This document shows, piece by piece, positions 1-12,859 of a DNA stretch of 64,000 bases. Source of the stretch: Siphlonurus alternatus (taxonomy: Eukaryota; Arthropoda; Insecta; Ephemeroptera; Siphlonuridae); assembly GCA_949825025.1 (NCBI GenBank), contig OX463778.1, forward strand, positions 24,733,551 to 24,797,550, given 5' to 3'. The translations under genes and the position numbers were made by a program. Under the pieces are notes generated by a model. That model saw only the letters and a program-made list of their open reading frames with translations, had not been told where the DNA came from and made no database searches. Every line of letters starts with the position of its first letter. Position 1 is the stretch's first letter.

Positions 1-167
1 TGTTCTTTGGCATGGTTTGAGACCAAAACCTGCCAGTGGCCAAAATTCTACTCTTAGGTATGCATACACATATATTTATAATTTACTTCAACTAAAACTT
101 GTCTACCATTAAATTGTCATGAATGTTCCTAGTTCTATTTATTAATATACTATGTCAATTTTTTTAG

Positions 168-3100
168 GCAAGTGACGGAACTTGTTTCTACAAGCCTTAG
201 TTTGAATCGTGTACAGGATATTCCAGGTATGCATATATTTATACTGTAACCTTTTTATACATTCTATGTGACTGTGTACAATATTTAATAACTGATGTAT
301 CAATTTTAGCCCCCTGGAGATTTATACGGGAAACATTAACACGGCACGAAGCAGAGCGTTTTCTGCTGCTGCGTCGTGTGTGTACCGATTGGGGTCGAGG
401 TAGAGCTTGGTTACGAGCTTGCCTCAACGAAAGATCTCTCGAGAGAGGCCTCAGTTCTCTGAGAGCAGCTCCGTCCCTTGCTACTCACTACCAGCCCTGG
501 GCCTTCCTCAGGGATGAGGAGCGAGCCTCAACGCTAACTACCATGGCTGCAGGTATGAGCAGAAGATGGACACCTTGACAGCACAAACTTAAACCCTGCT
601 TTGTTTATGGACAATGTCATGCATTCTATGGAGGCATGATGTTACATTTTTTTTTTTTTTCCCATAGCTAGGCTATAGATGCTGTTCTTACCTTTTGCAA
701 CAAAACAAATTTCATTTCTGTCTCTTGGAGCTACAATTCAGAAAATCTGTCAGTAAGAAAATTTGTGCTGTCCAGAGTTGTTTAGTAAAGACTGCCCAAA
801 CTCTAAAAGCTCATTGCTGGCACTCAAATTCAATTCATGTTATGAGTGCTTCCTGGGGGATTAAAGAGAAAAAGATCAATTCATAGATCTTTTGGACTAC
901 TGTATTGTTGCTTTACTTAATATAAATTTTAGAATTTGACATCTTCTTACTAGCATATCTTTGTCTTAAAACAATACTGATTTTGTTGCTGGTACAATTT
1001 TTTACTCTTTCCAGGTCTTGGTTCCGTATTATTCGCTATAAACGTGGATAGTGCAACTTTTAATGAAGGTGATCCAGAAGGATTTGGTGATAATGCTGCA
1101 ATATTACTTGGAAAATCTGAGCCTATAATAGCTGCTACCAATTCTGGTAAGTACACATATTTAAAATATCTGTCACACCTCTGATTGGTTTACTTGCTGC
1201 TACAGAATCACAAGACGGGCAAGGCAGCAAGCCTCAGCAACTTCGGCGGAGACGTGCACCTCCTCACATAGTGTCATTTGACGACGACAGTTTACGACAC
1301 TCCCCTCTGGCCTCAACACCCCCTCAGGCTGACGAGTCCGTGCCGTGCTCGAGTGCCCCACCCACCTGTCTGAACTCTCCTGTCAGCCCTCAACCACCAG
1401 CACAAGCCCTGATGCAGTAAGTACAATGATTGTGTCCCTACTGCTGTAACAGGACCAACTTTGCTCCAGACAAAGGTCCCTTTTGTACATATAGTACACT
1501 GTACTATTTCATAAAATTAATAAATTAATATGCAGTTTTTGTAAAAGAAACCTAATGCCTCCCATGCAGAATTTGCTAAGACATCCTCATAATTCAATAT
1601 CAATTAGGAGAACAAGACACTGTCAAAAGACTTAACTGCCTTTAAGGAGCACCCACACGGCTGATGTTTCAGTCTCTTTTATTTACTAAAACTGTATGTC
1701 TGGACATTTTACAAAACTCAAGAGAAACTCATATTTTTTTTTTTTTTTTTTACTTGAAGTGTTTCCACACCCTGACAAAAAGTTCTCACAGTGAGGTTTA
1801 CTATCTCTCTTTCTCCAGGTCTGTGACTGTAGAGGGAGAACCGGCAGGAGCCACACTGACGCCAGTGACCAACCAGGCGGTGGGTGAGCTGATCCCAGTG
1901 TTCCCCGGTAGCTGCATCGCTATGACAACCACCGACGAGGAGGACTCCCTGTCCGTACCCAGCTACTCCGAGGTGAGAACTGACTAGCAGAATCTCCAGG
2001 GTGCCATGCAATCATTTTGGTTTCATGAAAAGAATCAAAGAAGGATGGTACTTTCAATAGCCTGTTGAATAAAACCAGGAGGCTTTAGAACAGGATTTTT
2101 TTTCTTTTTTATGATAACTCCTTTCATGTAAAATAATCCCCCCACTGACTGAATCCCGTAAGAAATTCAGACTCTATATTCAGATGTTCAGCAGCTTGTG
2201 AAGTATGACTGACTCCTCTTAGAGAATAATGTCAAACTTACTTTGCACCAGTAAAATAGTCAACACCCTCAGCATTCCAAAATTTCAGCAGTTGTCATTC
2301 AAAAAGTGTGCCAAAGAAAATTGGGGCTTATGACGTCAAGCGCCATGATAGGTCAAGCACAACCAATCATTGATCTTGACGTCATAAGCCCCAATTTTCG
2401 TTGGCGCGTTTTTTTAATGTCAACTGTTTTTATTTATTTTATTTTATTCACATTAAATACCAGTTGGTATTGTGACTAAATAATTAATTTAACTGAAAAA
2501 ATTAAAGAAAAAATGTAATACATTACATTAATAATTAAAACATATGTTACACAATTTACATAAACATTTTAAGTAAAAAGACAACAATTTAGAATATTGA
2601 ACTGGTGGAAGGCGGTGGGTAGTGACTATTTTTTTGCTGCACAGGTAAGTTTGACATTATTTATAAAACGTTAAAAATATAAAAGCTTAAGCCGTTCCCC
2701 TCCTTTAATATGGCTGCAATTACATCTAAGGACACCCCATGAGCCAATACTGACGTTATGCACATTTACTGATTCTATAACATAAGTCATACCTAAGAAA
2801 AATATTTGAAAATTGTGGCAGATTTGTTGTCTTTAAGATTTTTCAGGTAATTAATGGCTAACTTTTACTTCACATACTCAGGACACGGACTGTGCTGCTG
2901 CTGCTCTGCTGGCCACTCAGCAGCTGTTGGAACAACAAAGTGCACAGCTCCTCTCCCCAGCTTCCCCAGTAAGGAACCAGGGGGCAGCACCCTCCACTGC
3001 CATCATTGCAAGTGAGTACAGTACTGACATTAGTGTTGTGCCTCTAGATTGTATCAATTGTCATCACCTACTAATTTAATTAATCTAAATTAATTTTTTT

Positions 3101-6100
3101 ATTTATGTAGGCTACTACACACTGGTCACTGTTTGGCAAAATGTATTTCCAAAGCTTTAAAGTAGAGTGATCAAAACTTTAAAATCGTTACTAGGCGTGA
3201 AAAAGAGCTCGAAACTTCATGAAAATAATTTATTAATTATGGGAGGCAAATTCTTAGCAATGGGGCGAGAGAGAAAAAATTGTAAAAAGTTTGCCGCTCA
3301 CGGGTTTCGAACCTGGATCTTTTTGATCAGTAGATTTATTCATGTCTAATGCGTTCGTATTCCGTATTAACAGGATCTATATAGTTTATAAGTTGAGTCT
3401 GAAATTTTTTTTTATTGTAATACTAAAATTAGTGCTGTAAATTCAATTTAACATGATACGTTGTCGACGGGAACAATTCAAAAACTTAGAAACTGACAAA
3501 TCTCACATTTGTCAGTCTTGTTTAAAATTCGAAATGGACGCTGAGTTATCCTTTTCAATACATAAAAACATTCCTTAGGAACCCTAGTTACTAAATAAAA
3601 GTTTTTAAGAACAACATGTCTGCTTCATTTTCAAGCAAAATACGATTTTGTGAAAAATGGTCTGATTTTGCACTTTTTTAACATGCATCAGATGGGATTT
3701 TAAATTTGAATTATCTCGAAAGTTATGCCTGTGAGGTGGTAAAAAAAAAAATTGTATGGTGTAGAGGAAGGTCTCAAAAAACGTTTTTCATTGTAAAAAG
3801 TTCAACATGTCGGTACACTCGAAAATGATCACTCTACTTTAATATGCAGAATTCATGTTTAATGTCAGTTGCTCATCTGTAGCTGCAATTTAGTTAAAAA
3901 AATACTGTATAATACATCAAGCTATCATCTTAAAGTAATTTTTACTTCTTGCTTTATGCTCCCTTTTACCAAGAGAGTTCTTCTTTAAAGAAAATGTTAA
4001 TACTGTATTGTTAATAATAAACTGACTGTTGATAAATTTATAATTAGACTGGCTCACATCACAGCTGCAAAACAAACAAAAAACAAATGCAGTCCTGTAA
4101 TTTTGAGGTAATCAAAGCCCCAAGCCTTTCCATTCCAAAAGTTTTTAGTTTTCATTTTTTTCATCTGCATACACCGTGTAATAATTCATATAAAACTGTA
4201 TGTACTGTACTAATAAAAATATAATTATATCATTCATTCCTCTCAAGTCTAACACTAACATTTGAAAGGCAATCATAAAATTAAAAGTTGGACAGTCAAT
4301 TTGCAGTATCGACCCAGAAAAGTTAGTCAACATTTTGATGCTGCAGCCATCTGATGGTGATGTGTAAAATTTCTTGATGTGCTGCTTACCCCCTGATGTT
4401 ACTGTTTTGTTCAGACGAGGACCCCGTGGCAGCCCTGCGCTCACTGCTGTCTCAGTGCACCTCCCTGGAGACAGAGAACCGTGGTCTGAGGGCCTCGCTT
4501 AGACACGAGCAGGCGGCCTGCAGTGCTCTGCTTGAGGAATTGTCCGAGGCCAAGACGTCCCACCAGGAGACTCTCTCGCAGCTGCAAACACGGTCACAAG
4601 CCCTCTCCAGGTGAAGCGACATGATACAGGGGGAGGGTAATTTTTTTTAACATGATACAGGAGGAGGGGATTTTTTTTTTTTATAAAAAACTATCAACTC
4701 TCTTAGCGAACCTTAAAAAAGTGCTAGTTTTAATGTCTTGTGTCTCTTTTTTTAAGTAATTGAACAGTTTAATTTTCATTAAATAAGTTTCTATCTCATT
4801 ACTTATATCATACTTGATGGTGTGTGTAGAGAGAATGAGTTGCTGAAACATCAGCTGCGCAAGTACGTTGCGGCAGTGCAGATGCTAAACCGTGACGGCG
4901 CAAGTGCCCACCAAACGCTGGCTGGTCTGGCCCCGGCACTAAACCAGCTGGACGAGAGCCGCGCCCAGCAACAAAATGAGGCTAGCCAGTACGAACACAA
5001 ACTTGTGCAGGTGAGAGCGTTGTGACGAAACAAGAAATCTGAAATTTACATTTGTTTTAAAGAAAAATAACTTCTGTACTGTACTTAAAAGTATGAAACC
5101 AAATCACTTGGAACAGTGTTAAAAAAAATGTGTTTGATTATAATAATGAATTATAGTGTAAATTTTATTTTATAACATGTTAAAAAAATATATACCGTAT
5201 ATATGTTCAGTTTACTGTACTGTATTAGAAGTCTTGGTATATTTTTTTCTACTAAAACTGAACTATAATTGTAAGTTTTCCATGTCAAAGTGTTATTTCA
5301 CTCCCACTCTAATTCTCAATGTCAGTGATTAATACCAGCCATACATGTGTTTACAGGTTGCTGAGATGCATGGAGAGCTGATGGAGTTCAACGAACGTCT
5401 CCAGAGGGCTCTGTATGCTAGTGAGTCTGCCGCTGCTCAGCTTCGTTCCGAACTTGAGCTTCTTCGAGGTCCTCTACCCTCGTCTCGAGCCTCCATGGAC
5501 CCTTTGCTGGAGCCTGACAGCCCCACGGGTGTACAGTCAGGAGCACTGGTGCACGTATGGGTTCCCTCTGCCTTCCTGACAGGGGGAACCACCGACGTTC
5601 ACCACGTCTACCAGGTGTATGTCAGGATTCGCAATGATGAGTGGAATGTGTACCGTCGCTATGCTCAGTTCCACTCTTTGCACCGGGAGCTCAAACGGAA
5701 ACACCCAGCAGTTAGAGCATATGATTTTCCACCAAAGAAAACTTTAGGAAACAAGGTAACTAACACCTAATTAACAAAGCTATGTATGTATGTATGTATT
5801 TTATTTTTATTTATTTATTTTTTTTTTCATTGATATATTGTACTGGTGGATAAGAAGTTGTTTTGGGAGTTTTAACTCTCCCTAAATTAACCTCGGTAAA
5901 AGAAAAAAAAAATAGGTCCAGATTTTGCCCATACCCACCTGCTGGCAAAATCTTTTGAAATGTGAGCCTTTGATTTTTTTTTTTTTTTTTTCCTGACTTT
6001 GTCACTAGATTGTGTACATTACTTATTCTAAAAACAGGAAACTAACTTATTCATTTTAAATTTGTGTCCTGCTACCTGATACAATAAATAATTTTTGCAG

Positions 6101-7443
6101 AATTTTCTTCAAATAATTTCTTAAACCAACCTTGGACTAATACAAGTTTTAAGTTATTAGTTCAATATAAGTTACTTTGTTAATAAATGAAAAGCTCTTA
6201 TTTCAAGGCAGTATGAGTTAAGACAGAAGTGAAAATTGTACCTAATTTGTTGGCATTGCTTGGTTGTCAGGACGCGAGGTTTGTGGAGGAACGGCGACTG
6301 CGGCTGCAGAAGTATCTCCGCCTGGTGGTGAACCTCGTGGTGCAGGGAGGGGCGCCCGCGGTAGAGTCTCCTCACAGAGACATGCTCACCAAGCTACTGC
6401 CGTTCTTTGGGTGAGCAGATGTGATGTGTTAAACAATGAAATTTTATGCCCAATTTTACTGTTTAAAAACAACGCAATTAACAACATACATATGTATGAA
6501 AATTTTTTATTGCAGAAATGAATAGAGGGTACCAAATTATGCTACTCTGGATTTTTTCAGATTTTTTTGAAACCCAGAACTATTTTCTAAAGAACACCCA
6601 CTCGTGCATCCGGGAGGTGATTGATGGCATCCTCCATCAATTGCCGACCATCCTGACTATGGTTTCCATGGTTTCCTCAGTCACAACCAGGCGAATGCTG
6701 GGATAGATTGCTTAGGCCATGGCCGCCCCGGTTTGGAAGGGACCCACAAAAGTAGGGTCTACGAAGAGCCGGGAGGTTAAATTCAATTCAGTCACTTAAA
6801 TGTGGCCAGTACCCTATACTGGGGTTCAGTTAAAAAGAAAAAAAAAAAAGCTAAAAAAGAACTATTTTTAAACAATTATTGAAAGTGCGACCACGCCCCC
6901 TGGAAGCGTCAATAGGCATCTCGGTCCTATCCTTTTTATTAAGGATTCAGCTGCCAATTGAACTTACAGGACCTTCAATAATTATTTAAAAATAGTTCCG
7001 GGTCTCAAAAAAATCTGAAAAAATTCAGAGTAGCACAATTTGGTGCCCGCTATTCATTTCTGCAATAAAAAAATTTCATGTATGTTGTCCATTTTTCCCT
7101 GTAATATTAATTACTTTCTATTTTGCTGAGATGCAAAGAATTAATTTATATCCATCATTTATCATCTTGACTGAATGTTTCCCGAGTTGACATAGGCAAA
7201 AATTATGTGTTGAAAAATCTAACCTTAGCCAGGGAACACTGCTTCTGAAGTTTTTTAGTTGTAATAATTGAAAGAATTTACTTGTAAACCTCAAGTCTCT
7301 CTCTCCTAAACAAGACCTTATCTTTCAAATCTTGTTACAGGGAGGGTGCTGCCTCGGATGGGTCTCGGCCCCACGCTCGGAGCAGTTCGGCCTCCCGTAG
7401 CCCTCGGCCTCGAGCAAGTATTCCACATTACACGGGCCTCTGA
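168..7443 (+). CDS. SNX29: Sorting nexin 29 (RUN, coiled coil, PX), 5'-partial
   Basis: Exons read from splice sites and frame: 168-226, 310-552, 1015-1146, 1206-1416, 1819-1972, 2882-3011, 4415-4610, 4830-5010, 5357-5755, 6271-6410, 7341-7443 (stop TGA 7441-7443). They join in frame into about 648 residues. The first three encode the end of a RUN domain (DWGRGRAWLRACLNE, DEERASTLTTMAAG). A low-complexity linker holds VSFDDD, followed by coiled coil (RENELLKHQLRKYVAAVQML, VAEMHGELMEFNERLQRAL). The PX domain starts near VHVWVPSAF and includes YQVYVRIRNDEWNVYRRYAQF, then AYDFPPKKTLGNKDARFVEERR and the final LLPFFG. The order and motifs match vertebrate SNX29. PX domains bind phosphoinositides on endosomes; RUN domains bind small GTPases or motors. 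Human SNX29 has roughly 800 residues, so about 90 N-terminal residues lie upstream of the window. The C-tail is Arg/Ser-rich and ends HYTGL. An AATAAA lies at 7576-7581. Exon edges may be off by a few bases. Confidence 0.93.
2225..2661. repeat. Foldback element in SNX29 intron
   Basis: Outer inverted ends are nearly identical: AATAATGTCAAACTTAC at 2225-2241 and its reverse complement at 2645-2661. A central 25-base perfect inverted repeat (2316-2340 with 2375-2399) contains TGACGTCA. The interior shares a motif (ACCAGTTGGTATT) with 28747-28775. It is a non-autonomous hairpin element of unknown superfamily. Confidence 0.65.
3157..3842. mobile_element. TTAA-flanked hairpin element in SNX29 intron
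   Basis: TTAA at 3157-3160 and 3839-3842 encloses about 678 bases whose ends are inverted (AGTAGAGTGATCA and complement). It contains a tRNA-like B box on the minus strand near 3300-3317 (GGTTCGAAACC). No transposase is present. The terminal motif resembles those of the elements at 48186, 56236 and 27653. Confidence 0.65.
3285..3365 (-). pseudogene. tRNA-like remnant (SINE head or tRNA pseudogene)
   Basis: On the minus strand a B-box-like T arm (CCAGGTTCGAAACCCG) is preceded about 50 bases upstream by a poor D-arm-like stretch. The T stem has mismatches and the anticodon arm does not close well, so a working tRNA is unlikely. It lies inside the hairpin element 3157-3842. Confidence 0.3.
6482..7093. 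mobile_element. Hairpin element interrupted by a SINE (SNX29 last intron)
   Basis: The arms begin near 6482 and end near 7093 (ACAACATACAT at the left, ATGTATGTTGT at the right). They carry TTGCAGAAATGAATAGAGGG on one side and its complement on the other. The same family occurs uninterrupted at 59648-59984. The left arm is broken by the retroposed insert at 6587-6857. Confidence 0.75.
6576..6868 (+). mobile_element. SINE-like retroposon with 11-base target duplication
   Basis: The target-site duplication AGAACTATTTT lies at 6576-6586 and 6858-6868. The insert 6587-6857 ends in an A-rich tail. Its middle (ATGGTTTCCATGGTTTCCTC, then AATGCTGGGATAG and GGCCATGGCCGCC) resembles the shared 3' part of many arthropod SINEs and RTE-type LINEs, as I recall them. 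Comparing this copy with 59648-59984 confirms a clean insertion. No good pol III A or B box is evident, so it may be 5'-truncated. Confidence 0.7.
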
Positions 7444-9898
7444 TACAACAGCCTCGGACGTGTTGAGATTCCATAAAGACCAGCTCTCTCCCACAAACAT
7501 CTTAGAACAGGGTTGCACGAGACTGGAAAAATTAGGACTAAAATGGTCATAGTTGGAGTTCATCTTGCAGCATAGAATAAATTTGGGGAAAAAAAAAAAA
7601 TAATAGTGTTAATAGAAAAATTGTATGTTTGTTTTTTTAAAGAGAGAGAGAGAGTTAATATTATGTTAATTTTGGTTTATTTTTTCAGATTTTTCTAGTT
7701 TTAGAATTATTTATCATCACTTCCTAGCAAATGCTCTAGTTTTATTGATAAGAAGTGATGTGATAAATATTTAAAAAAAAAATAATAAATACGTTCCCAA
7801 ACTTTAAAAAATATGAATCTCTCTTCATTTATGTAATAAGAAACTGCTGTCATATAATATGTATTATCCATTTATTGTCAGTCATGTTTGTTGATGTCAT
7901 TTCTCTCATTAGTTTAAATTCCTTTATATTTTGTTCTATGCGGCAATGTTTAGAGTCCTACTAGTGATGTCCATAGTCTTTAAAGTAGGATACAAGTTTG
8001 CTCAAGCAACCCTCTATTCCATTTGAATATGTATGAGTGAAGATGAGAAGGATTGTGTCCTTTATGTAACATGTACAGTATCTTGCTTTTGTATTTTTAT
8101 TTGTTTTTGTTATAATGTGTACCTATATATTTTAAAATTGGTTTATCATTTTTTTTTTAAGGTCATCTTTGGCTGTATCAATATGCAAGTTACTTAAATT
8201 TATTGTGAGTTACAAAACTTGACCAAATGTAGAAATTTATAAGTACAAAAATCTCTTTGATTATTATTATTATTTTTTTCTAGTTAAAAAATTATAAAGG
8301 ATCGTTTTAAAAAATATATATTTAGAAAAGTTAGATTGGTGCTAATTGATATTTTAGATTTTAATTAATAATTTACATCACAATATTGGAAATATTAATT
8401 TTAATATTATCTGTCTTTCATCTTTGTTTTCGCCTGTACCTTTTACTTCTCCATGTCTTAATGTTCCTAATGTGTCACATAACTCTTATTATTTTTTATT
8501 TACGTACATTTTACTCCCCTGATGCAAATATACTGATGCAGTTTAACATTCATATCACTATTATTTTAATTAAGCTTAATTGTTTATATAAAAAATGAGT
8601 AATTTTTAAACCAAAAATCAGCCTTAATTATAGCTAACTTCTATAAATATATCTACAACTGCATTGGGCCAATATAGATGATCAGTACTTATAATTATAA
8701 ATATCTTTTCTTGAAAAATAGAAGTTCAATGGCTCCATTTCAATCCACAGTCTTAACTGTTTTTAAATTGTTTATATGAACAATAAGCCTGCTGTGTATT
8801 ATTGAAAAGTATGGGTAATAAAAGTGCCAATAACGACGAATGTATTAAATTTTACTTTGCAATTTTGTGGTTTTACACATTCCATGAGTGGCAGAGCATG
8901 TGCATGGTCTCAGGCCTATAACTATTGTATTATCAGATATGTTTTATTATACTCAATTTTTATCTTTCGCTCTATATATATTATTATTATAAATTATGGA
9001 ATTTATGAAAATAAAAAGATAAATAATATTAATTTCTTTTTCTTTTTATAAAAAATGGACAAAAAAAAACAAAAATAATGCACTATATATAGCTTATATA
9101 AATATACTTAAAATATTTAATACTAAAAATATATATTATATCAAGCAGATATCTGAGATGTCACATATATATTATACTATATATACACAGATCATATATC
9201 ATGCAGATTCAATCTTAAATTATTTATTATTGTATTAAACATCATATGGTCATATGTGTTTAAAATTTATAATCCTGGTCTTTTGTTTTTTGTATGTTAA
9301 TTCTTTTCTACAGAAACTCAAGCAATATGATAAATTTATAATGATACACCACATTTGTGACTTGCATATATATAATGGTACCTTTAAATTTCTTGTATGA
9401 TTCATCAAGAACATTGTATATAGTTCTGATCTAGGCTCCTTTCTCCTTTATATTCTAAAAAATTATTACATTAATTGATTTATTATATATTATATCGGTC
9501 CATAATATAATGATATGACACCGACTGAAGGCTGAAGGCAGAGGCCTCATCTAGCAATTCTAGCAGCATATAGTGCAGCATAAATTTCAATGCACATGGA
9601 AGTCGATCATGATACAAATATGCATGGAAGTGCACAATTTAGTGAGAGATATCACTATACTGTGGATTTATGAACAGCTTGAGTTTCAAACAAGTGAGAC
9701 AAATTTAATTCCGTTAATTATATAATTAATTGGTATACCATTTAATTAAAAAAAAAAATATATACACAAAATTATTTAATTATTAATTAAAATTTAAATA
9801 CTCCGCGTAAAAAAAGTGAACAGAAGTGAACAACTGAATTCTCAACGCGCGATTTCCAAAAAGTGGGCGTCGAAAATCAGCTGTCGGAAGAGTTGATT
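7444..9898. other. SNX29 3' UTR and AT-rich intergenic DNA
   Basis: After the SNX29 stop there is an AATAAA at 7576-7581 followed by an A-run, then about 2.3 kb of strongly AT-rich sequence with short TA runs. No coding stretch with splice support was seen. The last ~120 bases (9780-9898) are less AT-rich and contain ACGCGCG, which suits the upstream edge of the VPS35L promoter. Confidence 0.5.
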
Positions 9899-9960
9899 GT
9901 TTTTTTTGTTTTTTTTTTTTTTAATTTGTTGGTGATTCACTCTGAATGATTATAGGTCTT
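9780..9960 (+). promoter_or_regulatory. Probable VPS35L promoter and 5' UTR
   Basis: The 180 bases before the upstream copy of the start codon include a short CG-containing stretch (CAACGCGCGATTTCC) in an otherwise AT-rich region and then a T-rich tract. No TATA box is clear. The downstream exon 1 copy keeps only the part from about 9899 on, so if this is the promoter, only the distal copy has it. This is inference from position. Confidence 0.35.
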
Positions 9961-11223
9961 ATGTCTGATCACAAAATGCAGAATTCTTCATCATTTGAAT
10001 GGTAAAGTATCTTGGATATTGATGATATGTATTGTGTTGTTTTGAGTGATAAATATGCATGCATAAGGAAAGTGCCAGGAACATTCATTACTGTACGTAC
10101 AGTACAGTAGACAAAAATAGTAATTTTGAACTATGTATGCATACTGTATACGAACTGTACATACTGTATCATAGACATTCCAAAAATTCTGGTAGCATTT
10201 TATTTATAGCAGAGCATTCTATCTTTTCTACGTAAGTAGGATCGGTAGGATGCTCTGTTTGCAACCACATGCATGGCTACAGATTGCACCTACTTTTCTG
10301 CACTAAGATAAAATCGAATTATAATCCAACCAAAATAAAGATTGGTTTATACTGCGGCAGTTGTGGTTACACCACTATGGCTCACAGTTTGTGTCTTGCT
10401 TGAGGTCACCAGCTCCCTGAACTTCTCAATCCTGTCCACGCCCACCTCCGCAGACCCCAGCAGATTCCACTCTCTCGCTGTCCTCCTGATAAAAGAATAC
10501 TTTCCCACATCATTGTTGCTAAACTTCTGCAAAGTTCTGCATCGTATTTTATGATACTCTGACATTCATTACAGTAGTATGTACAGTGCAGTGAATAAAC
10601 TATCCATGCATACTGTATGCATACTGTACATTTATACATATCATACTACTCATATCCTGTATGTCAGTATGTATACCCAACGCCAAATCTAATGCGAAAA
10701 TCTCGGGGAGGCACCTCTGTGCTTGTAAGGGCCGGGACCATCACGATAATGAGCCACCTGTCACTCATGATGAGGATTGACCAAGGATTTTGTATGTATG
10801 GATAGGTTATCTCTATACCAATAGCATTAAAGCTACTGAGGCAAATCTCCAACGTAAGATGGCGACCGAGCGCAACCATCTGCATTGTAAACTATGTGGA
10901 AGTTCCCCAACGTAAGATGGCAGACATCCCATTGGTTACTGTTGTAAACGCCACCCACTTCCTCCTCACAACTCTGCCTCACCGACGGCAGTACCATCAC
11001 CTATCCATACATACAAAATCCTTGGGATTGACAGAGTGTCAAACTTTGATGTTGTTTATGACTTACTTTACGTCGATCATAAACAACATCAATGAGAAGC
11101 TTCAACATTGACGACACAATTCTCTCAGCCAATGAAAATCCAGCGCGCGAACTGCGCGCGCCGACATGTTCTATCAAGCTTCCTATCCTTTAACCCAGCG
11201 GTACCGGGTTTTTAATTTTTTCA
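9899..11223 (+). repeat. Direct repeat copy 1, with VPS35L coding exon 1
   Basis: This ~1.32 kb block recurs at 12971-14295 with a constant offset of 3072 bases and almost no visible differences beyond a small change in the T-rich left edge. It begins in a T-rich tract and ends at CCGGGTTTTTAATTTTTTC, after which the copies diverge. It holds the VPS35L start exon, an antisense LINE 3' fragment and an inverted pair (10781-10804 with 11002-11026). Confidence 0.92.
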
Positions 11224-12812
11224 AAACTACAAAAAAACTTTAATAAGAACAAAAATAGAATATGGTGCTTTACTATTTTTTAATAGCAGCAAGTCAGCTT
11301 TAAACAAACTGGAAATCATTCAAAATGCAGCTCTCCGCATAGCCATCGGAGCATTCAAGTCCACTCCTATCCCGGCTCTCTTAACGGAAACTGCAACTCC
11401 TCCACTGAAAGCAAGAATTCAATTTTTGAGTGATAAGTATGTATTAAACTTACTTAGATGGGAAGGTCATCCACTGAAAAGAAAATTAAACATCCTTGTT
11501 AAACATACTCAAAACTCTGAATATTGGGCTAACAAAAATATACCTGTATTCATTTATAGCCTCTCCGGCCTTCAACCTCATTTAAACAAGATAGCAATTC
11601 TTAAAACTCTTCCCTGCTTTGCCCATCCTCTTAAATGTATCATTCAACCTACTCTTACAAAGTGTCTGCATATTTCACCTGAGGAAAAAAAAATTGATAA
11701 TCTCTGCAATGAATTATTCCTCGAATACTGCCAAGACAACTGGCCTACTGCCATGCACATCTTCACTGATGGTTCTAAAACTTCAGAGGGAGTGGGGGCC
11801 TCTTTCTTCATTCCATCTATTAACCAAAAGTCCAACTTTCAACTACCTCAAGAAGCGAGCATATACACTGCAGAAGCCACAGCAATTTTTAAAAGCATCT
11901 CGTTCATCTCGCACTTGGGCCAACATGTTGCCCAAGTGGTTATTCACTCAGACTCGTTAAGTGTCATTACGAGCCTTGAAGGTAATCTCCTCACAGGAAA
12001 ATCACATTGGCTGGTTCTTGCCATAAAGCATGCAATTTACAACGTTCAGAAAAAGGGCACGGTCATCTCACTGTCCTGGATTCCAAGTCATTGCGGAATC
12101 CATGGCAACGAGGTGGCAGATTCGCTTGCCAAACAAGGAATTGAAAATGGCTTCACACTTGATATAGATCTTCCTGCATCAGATCTGTACATACTTTTAA
12201 AGAACCGTCTACGCTCATACACTGAACAACTTCTAACGACACTCTGGGAAGGCAAACAATCAAAAGACAGGTATCAGGTTATCCAACCTAGATTTCCTTC
12301 ATTCCCATGGTTTAAAGCTATCAAGTCTCCAAGAAGCAGAAGATTTTACTCAACCTTCACCAGACTCAGAACTGGGCACAGCAGATTAGGTGCTCATCTT
12401 GGTAGACTCAACATCATTGAGTCTCCCAGGTGTGATTGCCAATTACATGATGCTACTCCAGAACATATGATACTGGAATGTGCAATAGCGAGTGATCACA
12501 GAGCTCCTCTTCTGTTATCTCTCTCGGAGATGGGATTCAGTCCACCGCAATTATCTCTCACTAAACTTCTCGCTAGCAATAACATATCAGTTTATCAAAC
12601 TCTATATAGATTTGTTACAGATTCAAAACTACCATTGTAATTAACTTTATATGGCACTTATACAGTTTTATAAGTTCTTGCATGCATTTAAATAATTAAC
12701 AATTGGTCGTTCTCCTGGTAGCCGTGTCCGACCACACAGGCAGAAGAGGTTATGGTTCTTCTCCCTCTCAATTTCCCTACCCTAAGTGCATGCAGTTTTA
12801 TGCTTTTATCTA

Positions 12813-12859
<47 letters not shown>

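Noticed and set aside
1718..2011. Minus-strand open frame opposite an SNX29 exon
   Set aside because: It is the shadow of the plus-strand exon 1819-1972; no motif or splice support.
11426..12640. Stand-alone cellular RNase H gene
   Set aside because: The frame is open upstream to the repeat junction with a reverse transcriptase thumb segment and is followed by a poly(A), so it is a LINE fragment.
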